Source: Prunus persica
Taxonomy: Eukaryota > Streptophyta > Magnoliopsida > Rosales > Rosaceae
DNA: 64,000 nt
Reading direction: 5' to 3'
Assembly (NCBI RefSeq): GCF_000346465.2
Contig: NC_034009.1
Span: 26,911,643 to 26,975,642, forward strand
Position numbers and translations under genes: made by a program. Shown here piece by piece: positions 1-11,129 of this stretch. Position 1 is the stretch's first letter. Every line of letters begins with the position of its first letter. The notes beneath the pieces are model-generated. The model was given only the letters and a program-made list of their open reading frames with translations, searched no databases and was not told the DNA's origin.

Positions 1-770
1 CCCACCTCTATAAATATTGATAAGTTTCCCGAATATCTGGGTTATGTTCTTATTCAAGTCAGGTGGGTTGTAGGGCACAGCCGACTGCAATGCAGTGATC
101 TGATCCTTATTTGGAGATTCAGGGGTTTTGGGTATTGAAGTGTGAGCCAAGTCATCAGGAGAAGATGATCTTAGCTTTTTGGGTTTTGGCGGTTCATCAT
201 CGCTAGAAATGTAATCATTGGAAGACTTGTCTGCTTCCAATTTTAGATGGTACATATCCTCAGATACCTTCTCTCCTGAGCTCAAACTATCCTCTAGCCA
301 CTGATAAACTACAACTGTCTGCAAACCACCACAAGTTTGAAACTTGGAAGATTATACTCCATTCTAAAACTGAATTGAATTCAATTAATCAAAGCATTAA
401 AGAAAATGAAATGGTGAATGAAAACTCACTCCTTTAAAGTGCGCCAAGCGCTCACTACCCAGTTGTTGTAAGAGGGCTTCTGGGTCCATAGCAAGTATGT
501 GAGTGACCCTTTTGGTTAGGCTGTCTTCGATTGTAGCCCCCATTTGGACCAATTTTTGCTTCCAAATCTGAAAACTTAGGCACCAATGCTCAAAATATGA
601 AGAAGAAGCTACAATAAAAACGCATGGGCCATGGAGTCGAGAAGCTATGAGTGTTTTACCTGTAAACGACGGCTCTGAACTCGTTTTTCGACTAAGAATA
701 CGACCAATCCAGCGAACATTCCCTGAGGATCGGACGGTGGACTTTGATTTCTGGTTGTCTTTGGCGCCAT
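1..770 (-). CDS. POLL: DNA polymerase lambda, 5' part (BRCT exons), cut by the window edge
   Basis: This is the start of the family X repair polymerase that fills gaps in nuclear base-excision and end-joining repair. Three exons read in frame on the minus strand: 770-661, 567-430, and 318 to the window edge, with GT-AG joins after RRLQ and HFKG. The start ATG at 770 opens MAPKTTRNQ, and about residues 12-95 form a BRCT domain (GMFAGLVVFLVEK, then IWKQKLVQMGA, RVTHILAMD, YQWLEDSL). A Ser/Pro-rich linker with the basic stretch PPKPKKLR follows, as in plant Pol lambda. The polymerase domain itself lies outside the window. A longer in-frame start upstream (near 890) exists but MAPK fits the plant family better. 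The identification rests on recalled similarity to plant Pol lambda; confidence is high because the BRCT and linker order agree. Confidence 0.9.
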
Positions 771-1247
771 TACTTTGACTGGGTTTCGTTTATTTGGGTG
801 TGTTGGGGGGCCTTCTACAACAAGCCGAGGGCTTTTTACAGTTTTACATTTGAATTGGGTGAGCTCGTCATCTGCGAGCTTTGCGTGCAACCGCTATCAA
901 TGCTGTCAAATTTTCAATCCTGATCGTTGGAGGACACGTGTGTTTCGAGGAGGACATCAAAAACCGTTTTTCCCTTTGATGGGTGACAATCAAATACGTA
1001 ACAGATAAAATATGCGATGTGTATTTTTTTTTTATAAATATACGATAACAAATTTGGCAATTATATCACAATTTAAATATTTTTAGTTCTTTTCAATAGT
1101 ACAAGAACAACATGTATTTATTATAATATATTTAATAAAAGTGAGTAAGAATACTTAATAAGTGCATACGTCTATAATACATGAATAAGTATATTGAAAA
1201 GTATAAGAATATTGAAGAGTCTATTACAAGTACATACGGAGCCTGTT
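771..1247. other. Intergenic: Pol lambda promoter and AT-rich spacer
   Basis: Apart from the G-box core, this holds only AT-rich sequence from about 1015 up to the target-site duplication of the next element. No gene is seen. Confidence 0.6.
935..940. promoter_or_regulatory. G-box core CACGTG upstream of the Pol lambda gene
   Basis: The palindrome CACGTG sits inside ACACGTGT about 165 bp upstream of the Pol lambda start codon. G-boxes bind bZIP and bHLH factors in plants. The site is seen in sequence; its use is inferred from position only. Confidence 0.35.
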
Positions 1248-1258
1248 ATATGCAAATT

Positions 1259-2605
1259 GGGTTAATGACCTAAATGGTTTCCCAACTATTGCTCTAGTAT
1301 CATTTTGGTCCACCAACTAAAATTTTCATTTCAAACGTCTTTAAACTTTTTATTTTGTACCAAGATGGGTTTATCCGTCAAAGTCTGTGTATTTTTCCGT
1401 GAAATCGAGGGATAAAACCGTATTTTTAGGTCAGTATCCTCCTGTAAAACGACCAAGGCAACGTAGGAATGCATTCCCTCCCAAAAATCCTTTACGCTCC
1501 ACCGCCTAGACGACGACGTTCCAGTCGACTTGCCTTTCGACCAATTAAATAAAAAATCTAAGCCACCAACGCTTGCTTCTAACCCCACTGCTTGTATACT
1601 CCTCACATACCTTTATTTTTTTGGGTCAGAACTCCTCACATACCTATTCCTCCAAATTCACAGCTTGGCGACCGCGCATTCTGGGGCAGGTAAGGTGAAA
1701 GTCGTGCTCGTAGCTATCGTAGCCAACCACTTGGTCGTGAACCTCACGCTTGCCGTAAAAGGAGCAATCGAAGCCGCGAGCCGAGTCAGGAACACCGAAA
1801 CAGAGAGACCGATTTTGCTTGGATCTGACGGCTCGGGAAAATTGCTTGGATAAGGGCATATGGCGTCGTAGGAATTAGAGGGGGCTGGAGGCAGTGGCGG
1901 ACCTCATGGCAGCCATAGAAATGGGCTTGAAGGTCCTTGTTTGCTGGTGATGCAACTTTGAGTTCCCACCAGTTGCTCGACGGAAGTCCAGAGGAAGAGA
2001 ATGATTTTTGTTGGGATCTAATGGACCAAAATCTTTGGAATTCAACCTCTTTGTGAGGCCATCAAGTCATTAAGGATCTGTGCAGGGTAAGGAAAGGGGA
2101 GGGGTTGTGTTTTGGGGATGGTCAGGGAAGACTAGATTTGGCTGGGGTGGGTTGTTTCTCTTTCTCTTTTTAACTTTTTGTTATTTTATTTTTGTATTTA
2201 TCTGATTTTTAAAATTAATTTAAATAATTGGGAATTTTTTATATTAATTTTTAAGTCAATCTCAACATTTTTATATGAAAAATAAATAAATAAATAAAAA
2301 GAAGAAGAAGAAGAAGAATTGTGGCTGGTGAGTGGACTACAGTTGGTGGTGAGATTCAAGATTTTCAATTTTCTAAGTTTTTTCTAAGTTTTATAATAGG
2401 TTTCTAATTTTTAATTTTTTTAATTAATATTTTAATTTATGTGGACAATTTTACCCCTCAATTTAATGGTAATATTAACAGTTTTTAACGGTGGGACCGT
2501 TTTGGTACCAAATAAAAAGTTGAAGTACTATTGAAATGAAAATTTTAATTGGTGGACCAAAATGATAATGGGGCAAAAGTTGGGGGACTATTTAGGTCAT
2601 TAACC
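1259..2605. mobile_element. Mutator-like non-autonomous DNA transposon with long TIRs and an 11-bp TSD
   Basis: The left end begins GGGTTAATGACCTAAAT and the right end is its inverted counterpart, ATTTAGGTCATTAACC. The two termini match as imperfect inverted repeats over roughly 130-140 bp (about 1259-1394 and 2466-2605). The flanks are the same 11-mer, ATATGCAAATT, at 1248-1258 and 2606-2616, which is a target-site duplication. Long TIRs with a 9-11 bp TSD are typical of Mutator-like elements. No transposase is visible. The interior (about 1440-2150) is clearly more GC-rich than its surroundings and contains open frames on both strands (for example plus 1530-1853, 107 codons) that I do not recognise, so it may carry captured host DNA (Pack-MULE type). 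The boundary and TSD are seen; the superfamily call is inference. Confidence 0.8.
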
Positions 2606-2616
2606 ATATGCAAATT

Positions 2617-4655
2617 TATTTGTGGTTTCACATTTTTAAGTTGAGATTTAAATTGTCTTTGTCTTAAGGATCTAACCTAGTGTTGAGGCTAAAAAAAAAA
2701 ATCAAGGTTGAGCTCAAATATATTTTCGGCCCAGTACAACACCAAGCGGAAAATCCTTATTTAAACAACATGACACGCTACAAGCTTAAGTGGGCCCAAG
2801 CCACGGGAATACCTGGGGCTTGCTGAGCGGGTTGTGGTATGGATGGTTACGAGTATTCACGAGGCTCATTAATGGTCCAATGAGTGGAAGTTTTTGGCTA
2901 TTTGGGAGCACCAAAACTCAAGCTCATTCCTTGAGCCCAAACATATGGGTAAGCATGAGAGAAAACCTAGTAGCCCATCACCTTAAGAAAACCTAATAGC
3001 CCATAAAAATCCCACATTAGCCAAAGCTTCCAGCAGTCTGACGAAATCAAAGGGAACTCACAAGCCGTTGGAAACAAAACAGCTCAGCACCTTATAAAAT
3101 ATCTAACGTCGTGCATCTCTATTAAAACCAGATCGCAGCCAAACCACCAAAACCAAGCAAACCCATGTGCTGATCACCTTTTTGAGCAAGCACCCTTACC
3201 CATTCTTTCCTCCTTAAGCTTTAGTGAGAAAACAAGAAACAAAAGTGGGTGGCTCTTCACCCGTATGGAGAAGTCCAGCTGCCTGAGGACCTTGGAACTC
3301 CAAAAAGCTTCATGCCTACATGCTCAGGCTATAGAAGTTTCACCAAATAAGGTGGAATGGAAGAAAGTGAAGGAAAATGGGAGAGGGTGGCTTGACAAAA
3401 TTAAGGTTTTCAGCCCCTATAAAAGGAAGCACTTTCTACCTAGCAAAAACAACTCACCTTGGTCGCTGCTAGCCTCCCAGCAACCGTAAGAATTCATCGA
3501 AGGCAAGCATCCCCTCTGGAACCCTTCAATTTCATGCTTTATTCTTCCATCTTCCTCTTTTCTCTCTTTCAAAACCCACATCTAGAGAGAGCAAGCATCA
3601 TCTCTCATCGCTGGAACCCTTTGATTTCAAGTCTTGTTCTTCCATTGCTTCCCATTTTCTCTTTTGTCAAATCACCCAGGAGCTTGACGAAGCTTTCGTC
3701 AAGCTACTGGAAATATGCTAAAGCCACCCATGCTTCTATTTTCTTCCTCTCTTTCCATAAACACAGATCTAGAGAGCAATCATCACCTCTCATCCTTGAA
3801 ACCCCTGCAATTTTGAGTCATATTCCTCCATCTCCTCCCATATTCTCTTCTGGAAATCGCAGCTCTTTCTCTCTCATGCTAAACTCATGAATGCTCAGCT
3901 CCCATGCTACAAGCTTCTCATGCCAAACCAAGAATTTATCTGTAAGTGACTGTTGGTTTTATTGGTAGAGAAGACCAAAGTGTTTCCTAAGGCTCAGCTA
4001 CCCTTTCGAAACACTCTTGGGATCTGATCCTTGAACTCAGACTCAAGGAGCAATTTCATACATGTTTTTCTTTTCGGCAGCCCAAGCCCATTCATCAGGC
4101 TGCCGGAATAAAAAGACCCCTACACCTAGACACACACACTCTTGCATATCTACGCACTACTAACGTAGTATATTCGTTACATACTTCTCACTTGTAACAC
4201 AAGAAGACTCGAATATCCTTTTTTCTTGAATAAAAAATCATACTACACACCATCTTTACTAAAAAATTAAAATAAAAAAAATCATACTACCACGATACCA
4301 TCATCCTCATGTATGTATAAAGCCATTTGTGATGGAACACGTTTTCCCAATATTCATATTTGTTTTCTGCTTAAATTTACAGTTTGGAGGTAAATTCCAA
4401 AGAATTGAAAAAACAAAAAAACAAAAAAACAAAAAAAAAAACAAAAAACAAAAAAAAGAAGAAGAAGAAAGGAATTACAAGATTAGCGGTCCTTGATCCA
4501 CGAATTATCCAACGGACTCAAATGCGTCAGTCAGGAACTGCTTTCACTGTCGCTGTCGCTGTATCTTCTTCATAAACCTCTCCCTCCATCGCCAAACCCA
4601 ATCTTTTACAGCAAGGGTTTATCCATATCCCATAAACCCTAACACAAAATCCCAA
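2617..4655. other. Intergenic, possibly a degraded LTR, and RH22 upstream region
   Basis: No credible coding gene is seen. About 2680-4250 has the look of an old LTR or TRIM-like leader: a TATAAAA-type motif (CTATAAAAGG near 3418), pyrimidine-rich leader sequence with internal near-repeats (the phrases around 3500-3640 and 3780-3860 resemble each other), and an AATAAA-rich end near 4230. I could not find matching TG/CA ends with a target duplication, so the LTR reading is weak. The short open frames here look like chance. Confidence 0.3.
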
Positions 4656-7609
4656 ATGATACTCCATCGCTCAGCAACAACAATGCTTCCACTCTACAAA
4701 CTATCGTCATCTCCCCCTAAACTCTTCTCTCAATTCAGATATTCCTACTCTGTTGTCTCCAATTCTTCATCTTCGTTCCGGATTAGCTTGCTTTGGCTGA
4801 GCCACCCCCGCCGTTTCGGAACCGTCACTACCGCCGCGTATCGGAAAGAAGGAGGAGATACGTTTTTCACTGAAGAAAGCGTTTCATGGACTTCCCTTGG
4901 AGTATCCGATAAGGTTTCTCAAGCTCTCTACAATGCCGGCCTCGGCCAACCATCTCTGATTCAGGTGCCAAGTTCAGTCCTAACCCTAATCTACTCTTTA
5001 ATTTCTCGATGTATTGGTTCGATTTCTGAAATCATTTAAAAAGTTCGAACTTTTTATTGAAACTTTTGTTTTTGTTTTTTGCATTTTAGGCTGCTAGCAT
5101 ACCATCTATACTTTCAGGAAAGGATGTGGTGGTTGCAGCTGAAACTGGTAGTGGCAAAACGCATAGCTTCCTTGTCCCTCTAATTGATAAGCTATGCAAT
5201 GAACAGAACGATTCTGCGAATATTGCTTCTTCTGATCAAGGAGTCTCCCAACCCCGCAAGATTTCTCTTGTTTTGTGTCCAAATGTAACACTGTCTGAGC
5301 AAGTGGTTCGGATGGCAGACGGTCTTTGTGACGAAAATGGCAAACCACTTCTAAGTGTTGTATCCCTATGTGGGAGACAGGTATTGATTGTTCTTATTAT
5401 TCTGTTCTGGGTATAGAATTCTGTATTTATATGGTGTTACTTCTATTACTGAAGGATGCAATTCTTTTTCTCTTTGGCTTTGCGTATTAATTTTTTGTAA
5501 TGAGGTTCTCACAAATAAGAAACTTTGACTGCAGGGATGGCGGGTTAATGAACCTGATATTATTGTTTCAACACCAGCTGCTCTTCTGAATAATATTGAC
5601 CCAAAAAATTTCCGTCGTACGGATTTTATACGGAGTGTAAAATATGTGGTATGTTTTAGTTTCATTCATACTCTGCATGATTTTTTTTTGTCTTCAAAAT
5701 CGCATATGTGAAATTTCATGCATATAAATAGAAAAATCACATGATTTATGACTCATATGGCATTTGCAGGTGTTTGATGAAGCGGATATGCTTCTCTCTG
5801 GGGGCTACCAGAATAAGGTTATCCGTCTCATACACATGCTCCGCTTTGACGAAAAGCTATTGTCACGGTCAAATGAACAAAATCTACCAGAATCTGAAAC
5901 TTCATCACATTTCAGTTCAGAAGATGAAGACAATCTGCAGGATGAAGATTTGTCAGAAGAAGAGGGAGATGCTGTGGAAAATGATGACTTAGATGAGGAG
6001 CTAGAGGCAGGGCATGTCAAAAGTACAGACTGGAGGAGAGTGAGAAAAGTTTATAAGCGCAGTAAACAATACATTTTTGTTGCAGCCACTCTTCCAGTAA
6101 ATGGAAAGAGAACTGCCGGGGCAGTGTTGAAAAAGATGTTTCCCGAGGCCAATTGGGTTAGTGGAAACTACCTCCATTGTCACAACCCCAGGTACACCAT
6201 GTTTTAGCTACCAGTTACTGTCTGTAATTTTCTTTACCTCCTCACTAGTCAACTGTTGTGTTGTGTTCATTTCACAACATTTTTTGGTTGCTTCTGTTAT
6301 ATTTCAGATTAAAGCAAAGGTGGATTGAAGTTACTTTTGATACTCAAGTGGATGAACTTATAAAGGCTGTGAAGCATGGATTTGAGTCGAGATCAGTTTC
6401 TGGTCAGTGCCGAACAATGGTATTTGCAAATACTGTGGAGGCTGTGGAATCAGTGGCAAAGATATTGATGAGAGGTGGCATTGAATGCTACCATTACCAT
6501 AAAGATTGCTCCTTGGAAGACCGAGCAAAGACATTGGCTGATTTCCAAGAGAAAGGTGGTATTCTTGTGTGCACAGATGCTGCTGCACGTGGCATTGACA
6601 TTCCAAACGTATCACATGTTATCCAGGTGCGTCTTAGTTTTTAAATAATTAGCTTGAAGACCAACAAAAAACATTAGTTTTGGTTTTGGGGTGGGGAAGG
6701 TGGTGTTGGTGTTGGGAAGGGACAAATGAATTCCCCAATTACTTGCTGCAGGCCGCTTGAGACTCTAGATGGAACTCTGGATGATTTTTTTCCTCATTCA
6801 TTATGTGCTCTCTGACACTATTTTATCTAGCATGCTTTCTTAAGATATATATATATATATATATTTGTTCTAGTTGTGATCTATTTATTCATTGGCCTCT
6901 GTGATGCTATTTATTAGTAGTATGAACAGGAGCTAACACTTGGCATTGTTTACTTATCCAGGCAGATTTTGCCACTTCTGCTGTGGATTTTATACACAGG
7001 GTTGGTCGAACAGCCAGAGCTGGTCAATACGGACTTGTAACTAGCATGTATACTGAATCCAACCGAGATCTGGTTGCTGCAGTTCGTCGAGCAGGGGAAC
7101 TTAGTCAGCCTGTGGTAACTACTGAAACTTGCTATTTCCAACAAGATATGCCTGGTTGTGATTCAACAGTTTTGCAACCTCCTAGTCCTGGATTTTAGAT
7201 AATGAATTGCATATGTTTATGTTTCTAGTGTTCTGGTTGACGATGGAATCTTTTAGTTGCACCTTGGTAACTAGTTTGCTTTCTTATTACAGGAGACAGC
7301 ATTTAGCAGGAAAAGAAGCTTTCGAAATAAGCTTAAGAAAAGAGGTAAAGTTCAGATCTTCAACTGTGTAAAATTAAAAATCAGAAGTCAAGATGAAAAA
7401 ATTAAAAATAAATCAAGTGTACACCCTGCAAAATCTGTAGTAAAGCAGAATTTGAGTTTTGGTTCACTTGCATCTTCAATGGTTTTGTTATGATTAGGGA
7501 CAGATTGGTTATGATATATAGGGGGCCTGATTCTATCATTTTTGTTCTTTCAGCAGCTTTGCAAAGGATCACAGATTCACGAGCTGATGAAGAGCGTGTT
7601 CTAGCATAG
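4656..7609 (+). CDS. RH22: DEAD-box ATP-dependent RNA helicase, RH22-like, organellar
   Basis: Predicted ATP-dependent RNA helicase; Arabidopsis RH22 is known for plastid ribosome assembly. Eight exons: 4656-4964, 5090-5380, 5535-5648, 5770-6191, 6308-6626, 6962-7114, 7293-7344 and 7554-7609, all with GT-AG joins and preserved phase. The N terminus is Ser/Arg-rich and nearly acid-free, as in a transit peptide. Motifs in order: a Q-motif region ending PSLIQ, motif [22 protein letters not shown] (VFDEADMLL), motif III as AAT (FVAATLP, where most DEAD proteins have SAT), VFANTVEAV, motif [10 protein letters not shown] and motif [13 protein letters not shown] strongly acidic insert of about 50 residues (5905-6010) lies between DEAD and motif III. 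The C terminus is basic ([12 protein letters not shown]). The last acceptor could be 7554 or 7557 (CAGCAG), changing one residue. Confidence 0.93.
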
Positions 7610-7770
7610 AATGGCTAGGTTAGTGGAACAAACTTGCATCTTGAATAATTTTGTTATGATAGATTTCATGTTGGTTATGATATACGGGACTGACTATCAT
7701 TTTTATATTTTAGCAGGTTTTACGAAAATCAAGCTCATTAGATGTTGATGAGGATGTTCTAGCATAAAAA
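7468..7770 (+). repeat. Tandem duplication of the last intron and exon of the RH22-like gene
   Basis: The segment about 7468-7612 (end of last intron plus last coding exon) recurs in diverged form at about 7633-7770. Shared phrases are CTTGCATCTT, TTGTTATGAT, TTGGTTATGATATA, CTATCATTTTT and the 3' end GTTCTAGCATA. The second copy keeps a pyrimidine tract with TTTTAGCAG acceptor and a homologous coding tail (SSLDVDEDVLA then TAA, against [11 protein letters not shown] then TAG). It is shifted by one base relative to the acceptor, so from the first copy's phase it meets an early TGA. Confidence 0.75.
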
Positions 7771-8061
7771 AGCAGGTTGTGAGGATATTTATGTGTAAAG
7801 AAGCATACACCGTTGATCTTTATAGATTTTTTACTTTTTTCAACAATGATTTTGTGCTTCAGTAACTTCTCAATTGCATTTGATTATTAATATGGAAATG
7901 ACACAAGATGAATCTGTCACTCTCTCTCATAAAAACAAGGTAAGAAATTTAAGTTGAAGAAAAAGTCTTTTACATATAAAAATAGGAGCTAAAAACACGA
8001 CAACGAACACAATCAACCACTTTATGCTTGACTTTCTCACACATACCAGTCATAATAAAGT
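7771..8061. other. Convergent 3' intergenic spacer
   Basis: Short spacer between the converging RH22-like and UGT genes. It should contain both 3' UTRs; nothing else is seen. Confidence 0.5.
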
Positions 8062-9668
8062 TTAATCTGTGGCATTCAAGAATTGCTTTGCCTCTCCTTT
8101 CTTGTTAGCAAGCCTCAAATGCTCAACAAATCCAGTAATATTCTTGTCAGAGCTCCCCCCTTCACTAAATTCTTTCTTAGCCAACTCCCTCCACATACTT
8201 GAATTCTTCCTAATCTCTTGGCTTCTCTCTCCCTCCATTACTTTCTTCAAACACCCAACAAACTCTTCTTTCCTCACAACACCCTGCTCATCTTCTTTGG
8301 CTCTGACCCCAACCTCCCATATCTCCTCCACGAACTTAGCATTAGTGAGCTGGTCGGTCCACTGCGGCACTGCCACCATAGGCACTCCGAGGCTAAGCCC
8401 TTCAAGTATTGAGTTCCAGCCACAATGAGTCACAAAGCACCCAATAGCTTCGTGTGCAAGTGCTTCTAGCTGGTTGCACCATGTCACAAACAGACCCTTT
8501 TCCTTTGCTGAGTCAGAGATTTCTTTGGGCAATTTGCTGCGTTCAGATTCTCTCACCACCCACAAGAAATGCACCCCACTTTCTTTCAACCCCATTGCTA
8601 ACTCTTCCATCTGCTTTTCTGTCAAAGACACCATACTTCCAAAGGAGACATAAACAACCGATTTGGGTGGCTTTGCTTCTAACCATTTGGTGCATTCTTC
8701 GCCAAGAGGCTTCCATAGGCTTGCTCCATATCCTCTATCTCCCGTAATCTGCCCATCCAAATAAGCTGAAGGGACCATGGGGCCAATCAACTTCCCAGAG
8801 AACAGCTTTGATAATCCGTTTGCAGCCTTTCATTGAACTAAAATTAGAATTGGAATTTGGCAACATGATATTTAATTGAGCAGCTAGCACAAATGCATGC
8901 AATGCTGATAAGAAAGCTCGCTTATGGACACCAAATGCCTAGCATATGTACTTGATTCATGGAAAGAGATTGATAGTCTAACAACATAACATGTCAAGTT
9001 GTCTAGATTAGCATTCGTACCTGGCCTTCTAGTGCCTCGAATGTGTTTACAAAGACCCAATCAGCCCTGTCCAAGTCAGGAAACTGGTTCAGTTTCATCT
9101 TCAAGTAAGCTGGGTAGCTATCTGGCTTCTTAAGAAAAGTAGGCAGGTCAGGAAAGTTGAGTGGAGGCAGGCCAGGAACGAACAAGGGCATATCTTCCAG
9201 CTTACATGGAAGAGAAAGCAAGCCATGATGAATGCGGCAAAAAATGCTGCACACCGTGGCCGAATTGGTAAAGAATGAAGCTCCATATATGCGACGCTTC
9301 TTGGCCACATCAAGAGCCCATGGTAAAAAAGAATCATAAACTACACAATTGACTGGAAAGTCGGAGTTTTGGTATTTATCCAAGACTTGAGATAGGGTTC
9401 TTGAGCCATTGGTTTTGAATGATTGAAGGAAAGTGTCCTCATCTGTGGCTTGAGCAAAGCCGGCCTGGTCGAACCCATCGGAGATGGGCTCGATCCCCAC
9501 GTTCGGGACACAAATGGAGTTGACAGTGTAACTGGTTGTGGCCAATGTTGCCTTGACGCCTTTAGAGGCCAGGCGTTTTGCAAACTGAAGGAGAGGGTTG
9601 ATGTGGCCTTGGCTTGGATATGGAAGCACCACAACATGACCTCTATATTCGTTATGATGATTCTCCAT
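8062..9668 (-). CDS. UDP-glycosyltransferase, UGT74 family
   Basis: Cytosolic family 1 glycosyltransferase that moves a sugar, most likely glucose, from UDP-sugar to a small acceptor. Two exons, 9668-9021 and 8826-8062, joined in phase 0 (FEALEGQ / AANGLSK), give about 470 residues, normal for the family. The single intron sits at the position usual for this group. The N-terminal acceptor domain begins HVVVLPYPSQGHINPLLQFAKRL, with the catalytic His in SQGHINP. The PSPG box reads from WCNQLEALAHEA through FVTHCGWNSILEG to VPQWTDQ; its last Gln favours UDP-glucose. The LPYPSQGHINP start and the SYTVNSI segment are UGT74-like. UGT74 members act on salicylate, auxins, thiohydroximates or terpenoids, so the acceptor cannot be named. 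An in-frame ATG 13 codons upstream exists, but MENHHNEYRGH fits family starts better. Confidence 0.93.
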
Positions 9669-9717
9669 TTCTTTTGCTTCTGTTCTGTGCTTGGTTTCTT
9701 CTAACACTGGCGCTGTT

Positions 9718-9725
9718 TATTTATA
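9718..9725 (-). promoter_or_regulatory. TATA box of the UGT gene
   Basis: On the minus strand TATAAATA lies 50-57 bp upstream of the UGT start codon, a spacing that leaves a short 5' UTR. Seen in sequence; use inferred. Confidence 0.55.
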
Positions 9726-10408
9726 AGCTACCAGAACTACCATCCCATTGTGTCATGATAAAAGGTAAGGGCAAACACTATTCATGTGAATAGTGACTAC
9801 TCTAGCAATTTTTTGATGTATTTCCACCCACAATTGCCATGACAACGCAAGGGCAATCACTATTTACATGAGATATGATGAGAAGAATTTGTATGGATTT
9901 TGGTGTGGGAAGTGAAGAATGTGGCTAGGTAGTTATAGAAGAAAAATTCTGAATTTTTTGGTATTTTGTTTTTAGTGTTTAAATTGGCCATTGACATCAC
10001 GCTAATGTCAACATGACGTCAACTTGTCCAAACAAGTCTTCCCTTCGGCAAGGTTTACAAATATTGCCATGTATATATTTTAAAACAGAAATTAAATATT
10101 TGTTTGCAGTTGGACTTATATTATGAAATAAAATTTGAAATTTGAAAAACAGAAAAGAAAAAAAATTTATTCGCAACCGCTGCCCCTCCCCTAAAACCCC
10201 ACTACGTTCCAAGGATGCCATCTCTCTCTCTCTTCCTCTTCCTCCCCGTCTCTTTCCCTCTTCACCATTGCCACCAGCGTCCAAACCCTCATCTTCCTTT
10301 ATTCCCCTTTCTCTGAAATTGATCTTGACAATCTTTGCCATCATCATACTATTTCCAAACCCAGATGCAATACTGTAACTCCTTGGTAACAATTACTTCA
10401 ATCAATAC
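9726..10408. other. Intergenic: UGT upstream region
   Basis: No gene is supported. Two short near-repeats mentioning CACTATT and CATGTGAATAG occur at about 9770-9800 and 9855-9875. A CT-rich tract (10225-10275) gives chance open frames. Confidence 0.5.
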
Positions 10409-10413
10409 AATAC

Positions 10414-10897
10414 TGTTGTAAAGTGAGAGATGAAGCCCACATGAATGATGTATTAGTCAAAAGCTTAATGATGATGTTGGAAGCTTAGTCAAAAGCTTAA
10501 TGATAATGTTGGAAGCTTAATGATAATGTTGGGTAATGAAGCCATCCAATTTGCCTATAAATAGGCTTGCTCATTCAATTGTAGAACACACCAAAGGAGA
10601 AAAGAGGAAAGAAAGGAAGAGAAGAAATGAAGAGTGAGAGGAAACAATTTTAATCGTATTTTATTCGTTAAAGCTCCGATTCGAGCTCACTTCGTGTCTA
10701 TGAACTCATTTCGTCGTGCTCTACGCAACGGTGTATGTGGACTTGTCAAATTCCTTTTCGGTCAAAAAGTCAACTTTGAGTTCATAATTTAGTCAAAGGG
10801 CAAAATTGTCTTTCCGCATAATAAATTACTAATTAAATATGAATTTTAGGTTTGGGTCTTTACACTTTTCATACTCTCTTATTTTATTTCTATAACA
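10414..10897 (+). repeat. 5' LTR (484 bp)
   Basis: It matches the 3' LTR over 10414-10647 and again from 10863 to 10897. The 215 bp between (10648-10862) are unrelated to the 87 bp at the same place in the 3' LTR. Internal direct repeats of AAGCTTAATGATGATGTTGG occur near 10461-10530, and CCTATAAATAGG (TATA box) lies near 10553-10564. Confidence 0.9.
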
Positions 10898-10912
10898 CGT
10901 TATCAGCACAAA
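10898..10912 (+). promoter_or_regulatory. Probable primer-binding site
   Basis: CGTTATCAGCACAAA immediately follows the 5' LTR. Its TATCAGCAC core resembles the site complementary to initiator Met-tRNA used by many plant Copia-type elements. Confidence 0.55.
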
Positions 10913-11129
10913 AGTCTCTCCCCTTTACTTCTAAATTTTCTCAGCTCAACATTATGTGGTTATTTATTTTTCTCCTCTCTGTCATATATTATATTTATTT
11001 GCTCTTGTATTACTAACCACTAATAAAAATGGACCCTTGGTAATAGTAAACATATTATCAGTGGAAGGCCGTTAATAATACTACACTTTTCTTATTTTAT
11101 TCAGTGGTGGTTTTATCCCCACATTTACT

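Noticed and set aside
3459..3890. 143-codon plus frame in the possible LTR region
   Set aside because: Low-complexity Ser/Leu/Phe-rich translation of a pyrimidine-rich tract, with no domain and no coding neighbours.
2682..4248. Solo LTR from TGTTGAGG to TACTACACA
   Set aside because: Possible TG/CA ends exist, but the flanking five bases do not match, so it was kept only as a weak note.
10142..10378. 78-codon plus frame upstream of the LTR element
   Set aside because: Ser/Pro/Leu-rich reading of a CT tract without domain or promoter.
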